A stretch of DNA of 64,000 nt, from NCBI GenBank assembly GCA_964057225.1, contig OZ059898.1:15415267-15479266 (forward strand), in the 5' to 3' direction. The stretch's first letter is position 1; the number at the start of each line of letters is the position of its first letter. A program made the translations under genes and the position numbers. This document shows, piece by piece, positions 13,136 through 25,891 of this stretch. The notes beneath the pieces are model-generated. The model was not told the origin of the DNA. It was given only the letters and a program-made list of their open reading frames with translations, and ran no database searches. The DNA is from Auanema rhodensis. Lineage: Eukaryota > Nematoda > Chromadorea > Rhabditida > Rhabditidae.

Positions 13136-15046
13136 TTAAAATAATTTTTTAGAAACCATCTTGTTTTTAGGAGACGTATACTTGATAAGGCCGCGTTTTT
13201 TTTGTTCCGATTCTGACGGAAATCCAACCTTAATATAAACATAAGTTGAAAGAAGAAGAACTATCAAAGGTATTACATCCCAGTAATGTTCTGGAGTTCG
13301 TGGCATAGGGTTATTAATGTATTTATGTCTGCTAACTTGTTGAATACGCTTGGCTTTAGAATCTGGACTGAGATCGAGAGCGTCATAATAACCAGCGCAA
13401 CAACTACAATCAGTCCCATGCATCAGATTTCTGAAAAAAAAATTATCATTATCTTCTAGAACAACACTGTAATATAATTACTTCCATAACAACCAAACAT
13501 GTTACAAAACTAAAGATAAAAAAATCTACTTACCGTTGTTCTTTTTTACGAATTACATCGCCTTCCTTAAGTTCAGCCCGGAGCTCTTGCTACAAAAAAA
13601 ACTTTTTTTTTTCAAAAATAAGTCAACAGCCAAACCTTTATCTTCTCCGTATTTCCATGTTTTTGATTTTCTACAAAATTCTCACCAATTAAACTTTTCA
13701 ATATTCTTCTTCTTTCCCTATCAACATCTTTCCTTGGCTTTTTTACCTTAAAAATAAAAAATTTCGAAATAAACAAATCAGCAACTAACCTCATTGAGAT
13801 TAACTTTCTTCTCCGTCTTTATTTCATCAAGAGATATTCCTTGAACTTCTTGTAATTTCTTAAAAAAATATTCTTAGTAATTTTCTGAAGATGATACAAT
13901 ATTTACCAACCCCCCATATTTGTCCTAGATTATGATCGAAAACCACTTAACATTAGTGTTAAATGAAATATTTCAAGCAAGTAATATGGTGCACACTTAT
14001 TTAGGGGGAAAAAGTGATATTAGATGATAAACTTTCGATAGCATATTTAATAGAATATCACTTTCGCGTTCAATTTAAAATGCTTGGTCCATACGCAGTA
14101 GTTCTATTTAACTTGACGTCTATTTCTTAATAATTAACTTCCATTGGACTACGATAAATGTTTTTATACATTTAAAAGTATAACTGAATCACAACAACAA
14201 GTATGACTTTGGTTATACAATGAACTTTCTGATGAAAAAAAAATTATACTTTTCAAAGTATTCCCCATATCTTTCGTTTCACTTAGTAAGTATTCACTCT
14301 GTCTACATTACTGTCCACATTATCATTCTTTTTAAATATTTCTTATTCCCCAAGAAAATCACGAGATGTACAGTCAGAAGTATAAATCAAAAAATCTTAA
14401 ATCATCAAAACGTTTCCAATAATAAAAAATCTAGTATATTTTGTGCACTGTTAGGACCTAAGAACTATATAAAACAATTTGGTTTTTCGTAAATATCAAG
14501 TTAACTAAAACTAGTAACAACCTTGAAGGAATTGCTGGGCTTCATCAATTTAGCAGGAATAAAATCATCATCGATTTCCTAAACCAGAAAAGTGATAAAC
14601 CGGACAAATAGGAAGATGGGACCTGTGATAAACTCTTTTTAATATTTGGCTTAGGAGCGAAAATACTATGTAATGCTTGGCTATTCTCTTTCTTCACTGA
14701 ATCATTGCTATCCTCATCTATTTGAATGACATTATCAGGACTTTGTTTTTTCGTAGGGCGAAAGGACTCCTCTCTTTCTGTTTTAATATATTGAAACGGG
14801 AAGGTTTTAACAAAAAACTTACCGATTTCAGCCCTTTTGAGCCGTTCTGGATCTTTCCATTTAACATAAAGGTCCATTTTTAGTTGGGATTTTTTCTTTT
14901 TACTCTGCGTGGGCAGATGATCAGAACTTAAAAAATTTTCGATAAGTGATTGCTTCTCATCACTCCTCTGAAAATTGAAATTGTCAAATCATAATTTAAA
15001 ATTTTGAACAAACCAAAGTTTGAACCGTTGAAGTTTTACGCTTCAT
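13136..15046 (-). CDS. com-1: COM-1 / CtIP / Sae2 DNA end-resection factor
   Basis: Nine exons: 15014-15046, 14823-14967, 14623-14777, 14522-14578, 13790-13858, 13636-13746, 13534-13589, 13277-13430, 13136-13228. They give 290 residues. The diagnostic part is the C-terminal Sae2/CtIP domain: a CxxC at C217-C220 within LMHGTDCSCC, then SRHKY, then RTPEHYWDVGFPSE (253-266). The TP at 254-255 aligns with the CDK site that must be phosphorylated to activate human CtIP. The family stimulates MRE11-RAD50 to open and resect double-strand breaks, including meiotic SPO-11 breaks. The N-terminal half is lysine- and acid-rich and poorly conserved, as usual. The protein is short for the family. The intron 13859-14521 (663 nt) is long. 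The gene probably heads an operon with pfd-6. Confidence 0.88.
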
Positions 15047-15453
15047 ACGTCAAGCAAGTTCAAATTATATATATTAGTGAGAGAATAGAGTGATAAAGTC
15101 CAAAAATAATTCTTAGCAATTTCAAATTTTTTTCTTAGTACGCAATTTAAAATTGTACGTAATCTCGGGTCAACCGTATGGGAAAAAAAGTTAATAATCA
15201 CTATTATACAAAAAAAAATTAATTGTATTATATTAGATTAAGCCACTCACCAGTTATGCTGAAATTCAACCGTTCAATGCTAGAAATTATATTTAAATTG
15301 CGTGCGTGACAAGCACGTCCGATGTCTGTTTAATGCTAATTTCATATTCAATGAAAATCTTCAGTAATATTTATTATATTGTATTATATTATAAATTATT
15401 AAAAAGATGAGCAATATTAGAAAAATTCGCCTAAAAAATATGAAAAAGAACGA
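15047..15453. other. Gap between com-1 and the PAN-domain gene
   Basis: About 400 AT-rich bases. They lie upstream of com-1 and downstream of the PAN-domain gene. I see no gene, RNA or repeat. The com-1 promoter is presumably here. Confidence 0.5.
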
Positions 15454-16320
15454 CTAAAATCGACATCTGTTCTCGTAGAGTTTATAATTGCCTGTTGGTA
15501 ATTCAGTTGTATTCATGTTTCTATTGAATAGAAGACAGTTGGAGCCTGAGTTTCATCGTTTCTTAGAAGTTTTTTGTTGAAATAATTTGGCTTACCTGAA
15601 TACAATGGCATTTTCGAATCATAAGCATAAGAGGTACATTTCCCGAATACTTCTAAATAACATTGAGTTTCACAAGCATCTCTGTTTGCCGTAGACATTT
15701 TCTAAGAAAGATAGCTATTAGAGCTTATTCACTGAATTAATTTTACTTTAATATTGTTGAAAACACCAATAGATACACCTCGATCCAAAAATTCACAAGG
15801 ATACATACGAGGTTCTGTATGAAATACATTAATATATGTATATGTAATACACTATACATTACCTTTTGTTTTATTTTCACATAATCTATCAAATATTGAA
15901 TAGTTAGATCCACGTTTTATAGATATTGATGGATTTGTGACAGTTCCATGTAAAATACAGTGGGTACCTAATCCACCCCATGTATAAGCTTCGCAATTGA
16001 AAAGATACTCCGTTTCACACAATACTTGGCAATTATCTGTTTTTCCTCTAGGCTGCAAGCATTACCATATTGATTATGATAAGAGAATCAAAACCAATTA
16101 TATTGAAAAAAACATTTGATGAAAACGAAACCTGGTAAGCCATTTGCGACGCTTGAACACGAAAATCGATGCTTTTCACCACACATGACAGTTCTATCAA
16201 TAAGAAGTTAAACATGATACTTCTAAGGTATCAAACTTTACCTATACTTTGAAATGGAGGAACTGTTATATAATCACAAGATACTATGTTAGTTAGAAAA
16301 AAGAAAACAAATAAAAACAT
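15454..16320 (-). CDS. Secreted protein with two PAN/apple-like domains
   Basis: Six exons: 16242-16320, 16132-16193, 15863-16052, 15747-15814, 15596-15701, 15454-15545. They give 198 residues. The first 15 residues are a strong signal peptide (MFLFVFFFLTNIVSC). Two repeats follow with PAN/apple cysteine spacing: DNCQVLCETEYLFNCEAY..HCIL..LC, then RDACETQCYLEVFGKCTSY..NCLLF..RC. PAN modules bind proteins or carbohydrates outside the cell, and nematodes have many in cuticle and apical matrix proteins. No transmembrane segment follows. If the last intron (donor at 15595) were kept, the frame would stop at 15513 with a different tail, but the spliced form restores the second PAN domain. The neighbour upstream on the same strand is another secreted cysteine-rich protein. 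Confidence 0.8.
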
Positions 16321-16831
16321 TTTATATGATCTATTCGATAAAAAAAACGTTGCCAGATTGAACATTCTTCTAGAGTAACCAGTATCTAATGGATTTGTAT
16401 AGATTTTCACAAACTCTATTGAGAGGATAGACACAGTACAACTATCAGATGAAACAATATGATTTAGAACAAATTGGTTTGCAAGATTAAACCGTTTGAA
16501 CTAGAAGTGATATATGCACAGAAAAAAAGTAAAATGCAGTTTTAAATGGATATGGATATTGAAATAAAAGGAGAAAACATGAGAGAAATCAAAACAAACA
16601 AAAGACAATTTCTGAATACAAATGTGATTCTGAATTGTTTTGTCGTTTCTAAGATTATGTTGTGAGTTAAAATATAATGCTTGAGGAGAAAATGATGATC
16701 AATTGGAGTAAAGGCATTAGATATAAATTTGGTGAGTTCAATGAGGGGGGATGCAAATCACAAAAGGAACTAGAAAGATGATGACTTAGGAATGTAAAAT
16801 GTTTAGAAAAATCTAATTAGATAGAATTATC
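16321..16831. other. Gap upstream of the PAN-domain gene
   Basis: About 510 AT-rich bases between two same-strand genes. No coding exon or RNA was recognised. It presumably contains the 3' end of the His-rich gene and the promoter of the PAN gene. Confidence 0.5.
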
Positions 16832-18168
16832 TTATGAGATATTCATTAACATTTCCTTAACTTCTTGCTTGACACGATGAATGATACCATTGTTGAAATG
16901 AGTCATATTTGCCACATATTGGTTCTTAAAAAGGAAAATAGTTAGATATATATCTGAAAAAAATATAATATTACCTCATCTAGGTCTGGAGTTAAACGAC
17001 GGCAATAGCTGCTATAGAGTTGCTCTCTTTGAGTATCTTCCCGGTCAGCCCAATCTCTCAGGAAAATGGAATCGTAATATTTCTTCACAAGATCTCGAGA
17101 ACTCTTTCTGTGCTGATGATCACACATATGTGATATGACTTGATCCTAGAAAATAATTTGATTACATACTGCTTTGCTTGGTAAAAAATGCTTACATGGC
17201 AAATATGGTGGCACGATACTACATGACAAAATTGGTTCTGACTCAAATAGTCGGCGTGCATTGATCTACTTAGTACCAGATTATCGATGTAGCTTCTCTC
17301 TGCTGGAGATAAAGCAGCCTGAACTCTATTACAAACAGCGGTACATTCTCTACGAACAACAGGAGATGTTTTACTGAAATACAATACCGCTTGGAAAGTT
17401 TGATATAAGCCGAAGATGTACCTCAAGCATTTATTATTTTCTTCGAAATCCTTAAGATGATCTAAGCAAATAAATTTATCAGGAGACCATTCAAGGCGTT
17501 TAATTCCACACTTTTTCATGTAACAACGGAATTTCTGGAAATTCAATTCATAATGATTGTTCAAGCATTACTCTATGTTCATACCTGATGTATGATGTTG
17601 CAGAATGAATTCAAGCTTGTTGTTGAACTCAGAACTACAGGATCCAAAGGAGTTTCAAAATAAGATATGTCATGCAATTTTTGGAATTTAATCTGAAAAA
17701 AGATATTAAAGTTAGTGCTCATATTATTTGTTCACCTTCGAAACATCTCATATTATTGAATTAAGTGCCAATAAATAAAAAGAGGAATGTACATTTCGAA
17801 AAAGAATTTCAAGATTTTATAAGCTTATGATTGTTATCTAGAATTGAGAATAATTTTATACACTATTATAAATTATTGTTTGAGATGTTTCAAGGAATTT
17901 TCGAAAAGAAGTTGTGTTCTTACTTGAAAATCAGATTTAAATTGAGCTTGACAGAGAACGTCGCATGGATGTGATCGAATGTGATTCTGAATCTCTTGTT
18001 CAATGTCTTCAGATGATGAATGTTCTTGATGATGATGATGATGATGACGTCGTCCATGGGCTAACAACGCCGGAAGAACTACAGGAATTATCAATAGAAT
18101 AATCATTAATGAAAATAAAATTTACCCGCAATAAGCAGTAAGAAGACTTTGTGATCCATTTCTAACAT
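16832..18168 (-). CDS. Secreted His-rich cysteine-rich protein, possibly CPG4-like
   Basis: Seven exons: 18126-18168, 17924-18078, 17585-17692, 17422-17534, 17196-17373, 16975-17145, 16832-16924. They give 286 residues. The first ATG (18168) follows an acceptor-like TTTTTCAG. A second in-frame ATG at 18159 would also work. The N-terminus is a signal peptide (core VFLLLIAVLPALLAHG), followed at once by RRHHHHHHQEHSSSED. The body has paired cysteines (CYMKKCG, ECTAVC, HHICH) reminiscent of the CPG4 domain seen in the gene at 379-1332, but the match is weaker. One internal intron (17374-17421) has no stop codon in the frame upstream of it and could be misread as coding. Facing E2F sites lie 210-250 bases upstream. 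Role unknown; the extracellular location is inferred from the signal peptide. Confidence 0.75.
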
Positions 18169-20243
18169 TTATCTGAAAAATAAAATAAAATAATTTATAT
18201 TAATTTAATAAAGAATAGAAAAAAAAAAGTAGCATACAAGTAGTATAAAAGAGGCATAAGCTTTTGATGACAATAGTAACGTTAGTCATGGACTGGACTG
18301 TATTTCATCACCAACAGCTAATGAATGATTTGAGTATGTACGTAGAGAGTTAACTCCACCCCTAAGCATTACCCTACCGGCGCCAAAATGATACGATTAG
18401 AAATTTTTGTTTTGGCGCTTGAGCTTTCTTTTCTTAGAATTTGGTTCAATCATGTTTCTGAAAACAGAACATGTGATCATAAAGCTTAGAGTTAGTTGGA
18501 AAAATTCAATAACGTAGGAAATATTGGAAAATGTTGGCGTTTATCGATAGCTAGCTGCTTCTCTGATTATTTGATTCACATTCAAACTATTCAATGATTA
18601 ACGTAGAAATCAGTCGATGATAATATGACGCGAGTAAAAAGTAGCGAAATTCGAAAATATATAGTCTGAGTCACTTCTGTCGACTTCTGTATATGTACAT
18701 GTCACAGCCAACACCTATTCCTTTTATTTTTATCAATCATGCTTCTATTTATCTTCCGTTCACGCTTTCCTTACCTGATTATTCTTATTTTTTTCTAAGA
18801 AACAGCTTAATAGGAAGATTACTAGATTAGCATTTGGTCAGGAAGTCATACTTGCACCATTCTCAAATGTAATGTTAAAAACGGTTTCGAATAGCTGCAG
18901 GTCAAAGTCTGATTTTGAATTCTTCACATCGTGTATAACACAAAGATATAAAATTTGTCAGTGTGTTGAAACAAAAAAATGAAGAAAATACTTCGAATCG
19001 TTTGTGTTTACTAGAAAAATTAAAGTATTTGCGAAAAAAAAAAGAAAATTTTACTAATGTGGGGGTTGACCGGGCGCCTAGAAGTCCGGCAGCACGATTT
19101 ATATATAGAGAGGAGGCTTATCTGTTATCGATGTATTAACATTGTACTTCTTCTCGAATCAAAAAAAAGAAGAACACCTTGGTCATGAAGAAATACTTAG
19201 AAGTTTTGAGATCAACTGAAGAAAATTACATGTGCAAAACAAAGAGCCAGTGACGATTTAGTATACGATCCTATACGAAAGACAAATTTGAAAGGAATAG
19301 CCAAAAAATTTTATATTGCTTGTAAGATATGTAATTATTTCGAAACTTTATTTACTTTTCCCCGCGCTTAATTGGTCGAAAGCATGAGAAGTGCGGTAGT
19401 CTTCATGTGCTCATTCATTATCAAATTCAATTGAACAGATACAATAGTTTTCTTGAATATTGTTCTGAAAGTAGAAAGTATTTGGAAATTGTTTGAGGTC
19501 ATTAAGTGAGTTGAATACTAACCGAAAAAAGAATTTGCACTGTGTTGATAAAGCACAAAAGGAATAACCAATGCCTTGAAGTAATGTAATTTTTTAATAT
19601 TTGTCACCTTCTATACCTCAAGAAACTTTTTAATTTTTTATAAAAATTAATTGAAAAAAATAAAAAAAAATAAAAAAAAAACCAAAAAAAAAGACAAACT
19701 ATTACATTATTATGGCTAATGATACAGTTTAAGAGATGACAATACACTTTCAGGTGTGGGAGAAAGATAGGAGGTCATTAGAAACAAGTGGTGGGGGAGA
19801 AAAAACAGTATCTCAATGTTTCTACGAAAGAAATGCAAAAGGTATGTGAAGATGGCAAAATATAAAATCTTATTGATAAGAAGTCTGAGGACGAAGTCTT
19901 CAACTTATATGGCACATTAACGAGTTAATGGGGACAAAGAATATAATAAATTCCTAGCCACGTGTTATGCATTATATCCGCAAAGGATAAGGCAATTATC
20001 TTATGTGCTGTGTCTTTTCGTTCAAGTTGGAATAAAGTTTTTTAATTACGTATTCCTCTTGCAAGCTTCTGTATAGCTGTGTATAGTAGTCTGCTATGTG
20101 TAGTTGTTATACAATGACTTATCAGTTGGAATAAGAGAATATTCAGCCAAAAAAAAGTATTTATTCTTTTTTTTATATCAATAAATATAAGACACAAATA
20201 AACTTAACTATATGCAATATCATTTTATTTCATTCTTTACTAT
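18169..20243. other. Intergenic region with E2F sites
   Basis: About 2.1 kb without a supportable gene. It contains the facing E2F sites (18379-18418), a GC-richer stretch near 19060-19110 ending in TTTATATATAGAG, which resembles a core promoter, and a 22-codon ATG frame at 19184 with no support. A-runs near 19650-19690 are the only repeats noticed. Confidence 0.5.
18379..18418. promoter_or_regulatory. Facing pair of perfect E2F sites
   Basis: GGCGCCAAAA (18379-18388) and TTTTGGCGC (18410-18418) are the same E2F/DP consensus (TTTSSCGC) on opposite strands, 21 bases apart, in otherwise AT-rich DNA. They sit 210-250 bases upstream of the start codon at 18168. In C. elegans EFL-1/DPL-1 controls oogenesis and early embryo genes. 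Regulation of the secreted protein is inference. Confidence 0.6.
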
Positions 20244-22872
20244 TTATAATTCCAAACGATCTGTTGTATCTTGATAATTAGCTGACATCTTATTTTCTGC
20301 CATATTTCGAAAATGCTGAGAATTCTTAAATTCATTGTATAATGAAAAGAATAGATGTAGACTGTGAATGCGTGATTTGCCAACAGGTATATCAACCAGG
20401 TTCAAGCAAAGATCAACAAATTGTTCCAATGTAACATCTAATTCGGATGTCGGCATCTATAATTCAATATAAATGATTATGATAAGAAAGGTTTGTTTGT
20501 TCCGACAAAAAAATGATATGAGAAATGTTTGATCTATTTTTTTTTATTTTTTAACTATTACTTCTTCTTTGAAAGCAATGTTTCTGAATCATTAAATGTG
20601 CATTCAAATACAATGTAGCATTATGATAAGCTTGGTTAATGATTTTACTATAGGAAAAAATTATTTTAAATTCCAGATAACTATTCACTTAATTTCTATG
20701 ACTCACCTTCATAGTATTTAATGATTGTTCTATTATGGGATTCCATTCCTGCATCAGTTTTTCAATGTCTGGCATAGCACCTTTGTAATGAACGGTCTGG
20801 GCTGGCCTCATCTTATGCAGCTCCTATGAAACAACAAAGTTTGAGTAATGAGGACCAGAAGGGTTCTCTAAATACCTTTATATTATTAATCCATTTGTCA
20901 ATTTCTTCAGTATTTTTGTCAGCTCTTTCAAGTTGTTTTGCTGGCATATCATCTTGAGTAGTAACCTGAAGTTTTATAATATTAGTAAAATTAAATTAAA
21001 ATAAAGAAATGCAATTGGCACGTGCGTGAAGTTGTTTTTGTATGATATGATATCATTCACGTATAGTTCACGTGAAGATGCAAATTTTTAACGTATATTA
21101 CCTCTTTAGTCGCATTTCTCATTTGCATGCCAAGAATTGTTGGATCACTCTGTGTAATAGAAGGCTCATCTAGCTGAGTTAAACCAATATTATCTTCAAC
21201 CTGAAAGAATATGAACTTTATATAAAAATTTATAATGCATAAAACCTGAAAATATGTTTTCTTTTTAGTTGGCATAGTTATTTATTTGAAAAACGTGTTA
21301 GGTTATATGTAATATATATGAATATACATACATAATATACTATTTACTTATTACATTGTATAGTTAATTCAAACAAAAAGCAGATTAAGCTTATGCTTCA
21401 ATCCATTATGGCAATGAAAACATGTATTATCTTAGATCTCTTCTATATTCTTATTCATTTCATTCATTACACACACGTATGTTGTACATATGTCTATCAT
21501 ACATTTTCTCTTATATTCTTTTTTTCTTTTCATATAACTTACTTCATCTGGTCTTGGTATTTTGATAAATGCATCAATATCACCAATAGCTGGTATGAAA
21601 TCAGGTATAAATGCTTTAAGCACAGGTCGTATTTCTATTTGTTCTGCTCGAAAATCATTAATCATTTCCAATACAAGCACTTCCTCTCCTGTAAGCTCCG
21701 TATCATCTGAAAGTTTATTTCGTTAATTAGAAAAAGTTGTTTTTATTGAAAGAAAATTGAATATGAAACATAAACTTACAGTCATCATCACTTTGATCGA
21801 TTGTTTCGCCTCCGCGAATAATAGCTGTAAATGGCTGCGTCACTTTGGCCATCATCTCATTCAAAGCTCCAGTCGGTGCTGCAGCTAGAAAGTTATACAT
21901 TTTGCATTTAAGACTTGTAAATATATTTTTTTATATATTATGCATTATCTTTACAATTCCAAGAATTTTCTTATTTTTTATTTAATTAATTTCAAATTAG
22001 GCAAGCTGTCCAAAACATACTTGATCGAGGTGGAGGCGAATTGATATCACTTCTTTCACCTTCAGCATTTCTTGGACTTGAATAGGCTGGAGGAGAATTT
22101 GGAGGATAATTAACAGAATGTGAGTTACCTAAAACATTTTAATTCACAAGTTAAATTTACAAAAGCTAACCAACTAAATGGTTGAGCGGGTTAACTTCGT
22201 CTTCCGATTCATCCGCAGAATGTGGGTTCTCCAGCTTCTATATTAATATATTATTAAGATGTTATCAAAAAATGTTTGAAATAATAAGAAGAATAAAGCA
22301 GGATAACACAAGATTTAGGGCGTCTGATCCAATTTACAAGACAGCGTTCACTGGTTACCATGGGAACCATATACACAGCCGGGTCACCTTGTATAGTTTG
22401 AACAAGAAAGTAGCCCCCAACCCAATAATACTGATTCAAATAGTTTTTTGGTTCCAAGTAATGATGATTTATAATATATTTTGATAACCCAATGCTTGCT
22501 TTACCTTGATTATTCTTCGATCAGAATCATTTGATGGTTCATCATCACTATATTCACCTGAGAATCGAACCGATTTAGAATCTAGAAGACGTTTTCTACA
22601 AATGTTTATGTCCCCCTCCCCTTACCTGAATGAAAATTTTCCATATTATTCTGTGATTTTCCACTAAGTTTTCTATTTGTTTGAAAATTGTCGTCGTCAG
22701 ATTCATATTGTGGCGAGACAACAACTTCTTGATGATGATAAATTCCCTTAAGTGTTATTATTTTTGATTTAACGATCAACAATTTATTCAGAAAAATAAA
22801 ATTATTTACCTGTTCTTCCTCTAGTCCCCGTATTTGTGAGCTTTCATCTTCAGACGTATCATCACTTATCAT
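20244..22872 (-). CDS. dyf-6: Intraflagellar transport protein IFT46
   Basis: Eleven exons: 22810-22872, 22626-22746, 22505-22557, 22171-22237, 22021-22128, 21780-21884, 21543-21706, 21102-21200, 20876-20965, 20707-20823, 20244-20456. They give 399 residues. The N-terminal part, about 140 residues, is acidic and disordered. The IFT46 core follows: AFIPDFIPAIGDIDAFIKIP, RPDEVEDNIGLTQLDEPS, QSDPTILGMQMR, MQEWNP, and SRIHSLHLFFSLYNEFKNSQ near the end. IFT46 (DYF-6) is part of the IFT-B1 core and is needed for cilium assembly and carriage of outer-arm dynein or other cargo; nematodes have only sensory cilia. Intron 22238-22504 carries a perfect X-box, the hallmark of RFX/DAF-19-controlled ciliary genes. 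This suggests a second promoter for a form starting at MMAKVTQPF in exon 21780-21884. Confidence 0.93.
22353..22368. promoter_or_regulatory. X-box (RFX/DAF-19 site) in IFT46 intron
   Basis: GGTTACCATGGGAACC matches the RFX X-box (GTTNCCATGGNAAC) at every fixed position and is nearly palindromic. It lies about 115 bases upstream of the exon at 22171-22237 and about 490 bases downstream of the first start codon, inside the IFT46 gene. DAF-19 drives ciliary genes through such boxes, normally within a few hundred bases of the start. Confidence 0.85.
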
Positions 22873-23296
22873 ATCAATACAGTGTTAAATGTATGAAATA
22901 ATAGATTCTATAAAGATTTTCATATATAAAATGAAATAAACAAGTATATAAACAGAAATATTCTAAACAAATGATAATAATATTTATAATTATGCCTAAC
23001 AAAGCTTTTTTCTTTCAAATTTAAATATTTAATCGAGAAAATTGTGGGTTCAGTTCCTAAATTCATAAAGGTAGAGTTAGTTGGTAGTCATGGAGATTCA
23101 ATGAAACATAACCGAGACATCTGGTGTTGGAGCCTTTTGCTCAGGCAAAAATATATTTTGTTTGATTGCTATTATGAGGTTTCTCTATTTTCAAATATTC
23201 ATTCATATTATCGTAATATGTTTACTAAAAAATTGATTTATTAGTCGACTTTAACTTCATTAAAACTGTCAAAGAGTATGAAATTAAATAATTTAA
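22873..23296. other. Gap between the UGP gene and IFT46
   Basis: About 420 AT-rich bases between two minus-strand genes. No exon or RNA recognised. The distance is too long for a typical operon spacer, and no acceptor lies directly at the IFT46 ATG. Confidence 0.5.
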
Positions 23297-25270
<1,974 letters not shown>

Positions 25271-25891
25271 GTTGAGAACAACAATTCAGAATGCCGTTGA
25301 ATCAGCAGATACAGATAGATATAATCAATACAACGTGATAGATTTGATCAAATGCAACCTAGCCAAGGACACCCCCCCCCACCCAATCTACTAGTTACCT
25401 TGCTAATGAACTTTGCAACCTTGGACATTATCTAGCTGTATATCCCCTGCCATGTTGTTAGCCTTACTATTTGAAACAGAATACCAAAAATGTATCTCTC
25501 AAACAAAAACTTTCTGATTTTCACTAGTTTGTCAAAGTACCATGCACCATACTATCATGTACAACGCCGCAATTACAAAAGAAAACAATTCATATATATG
25601 TATGTATATATATAGAAAGAAATGTATAGATAGACATAAGGGTAATTTCAATAACAACAACAACAAGATCCCGTAAGAAAGTAGCATAAAAATTTGAAAC
25701 ATCACAATCACGCATTTCAACAACAACTTGGAAGAAGCTTCTCGCTTCTTTCAGAAAAAATCTACAGACATACAAATGAGGTAACAGTCAGGTTTAAGCG
25801 ATATGACATAACATAACGGCAACAAAGGCATACCGCTGAAAAAAATAACAACCTATATATCTTCCAACGAGGATCTTCGAGAATTAAAAAT
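25271..25891. other. Gap between helicase and UGP genes, with C9 run
   Basis: About 620 bases between two minus-strand genes. It contains a run of nine C at 25372-25380, followed by ACCC, and an AT-rich TATATA stretch near 25595-25615. No gene recognised. It probably serves as the UGP promoter and the helicase 3' region. Confidence 0.5.

Noticed and set aside
13859-14521. Open + strand frame in a com-1 intron
   Set aside because: AT-rich, without motif or splice support. The intron boundaries that flank it give a clean COM-1 frame.
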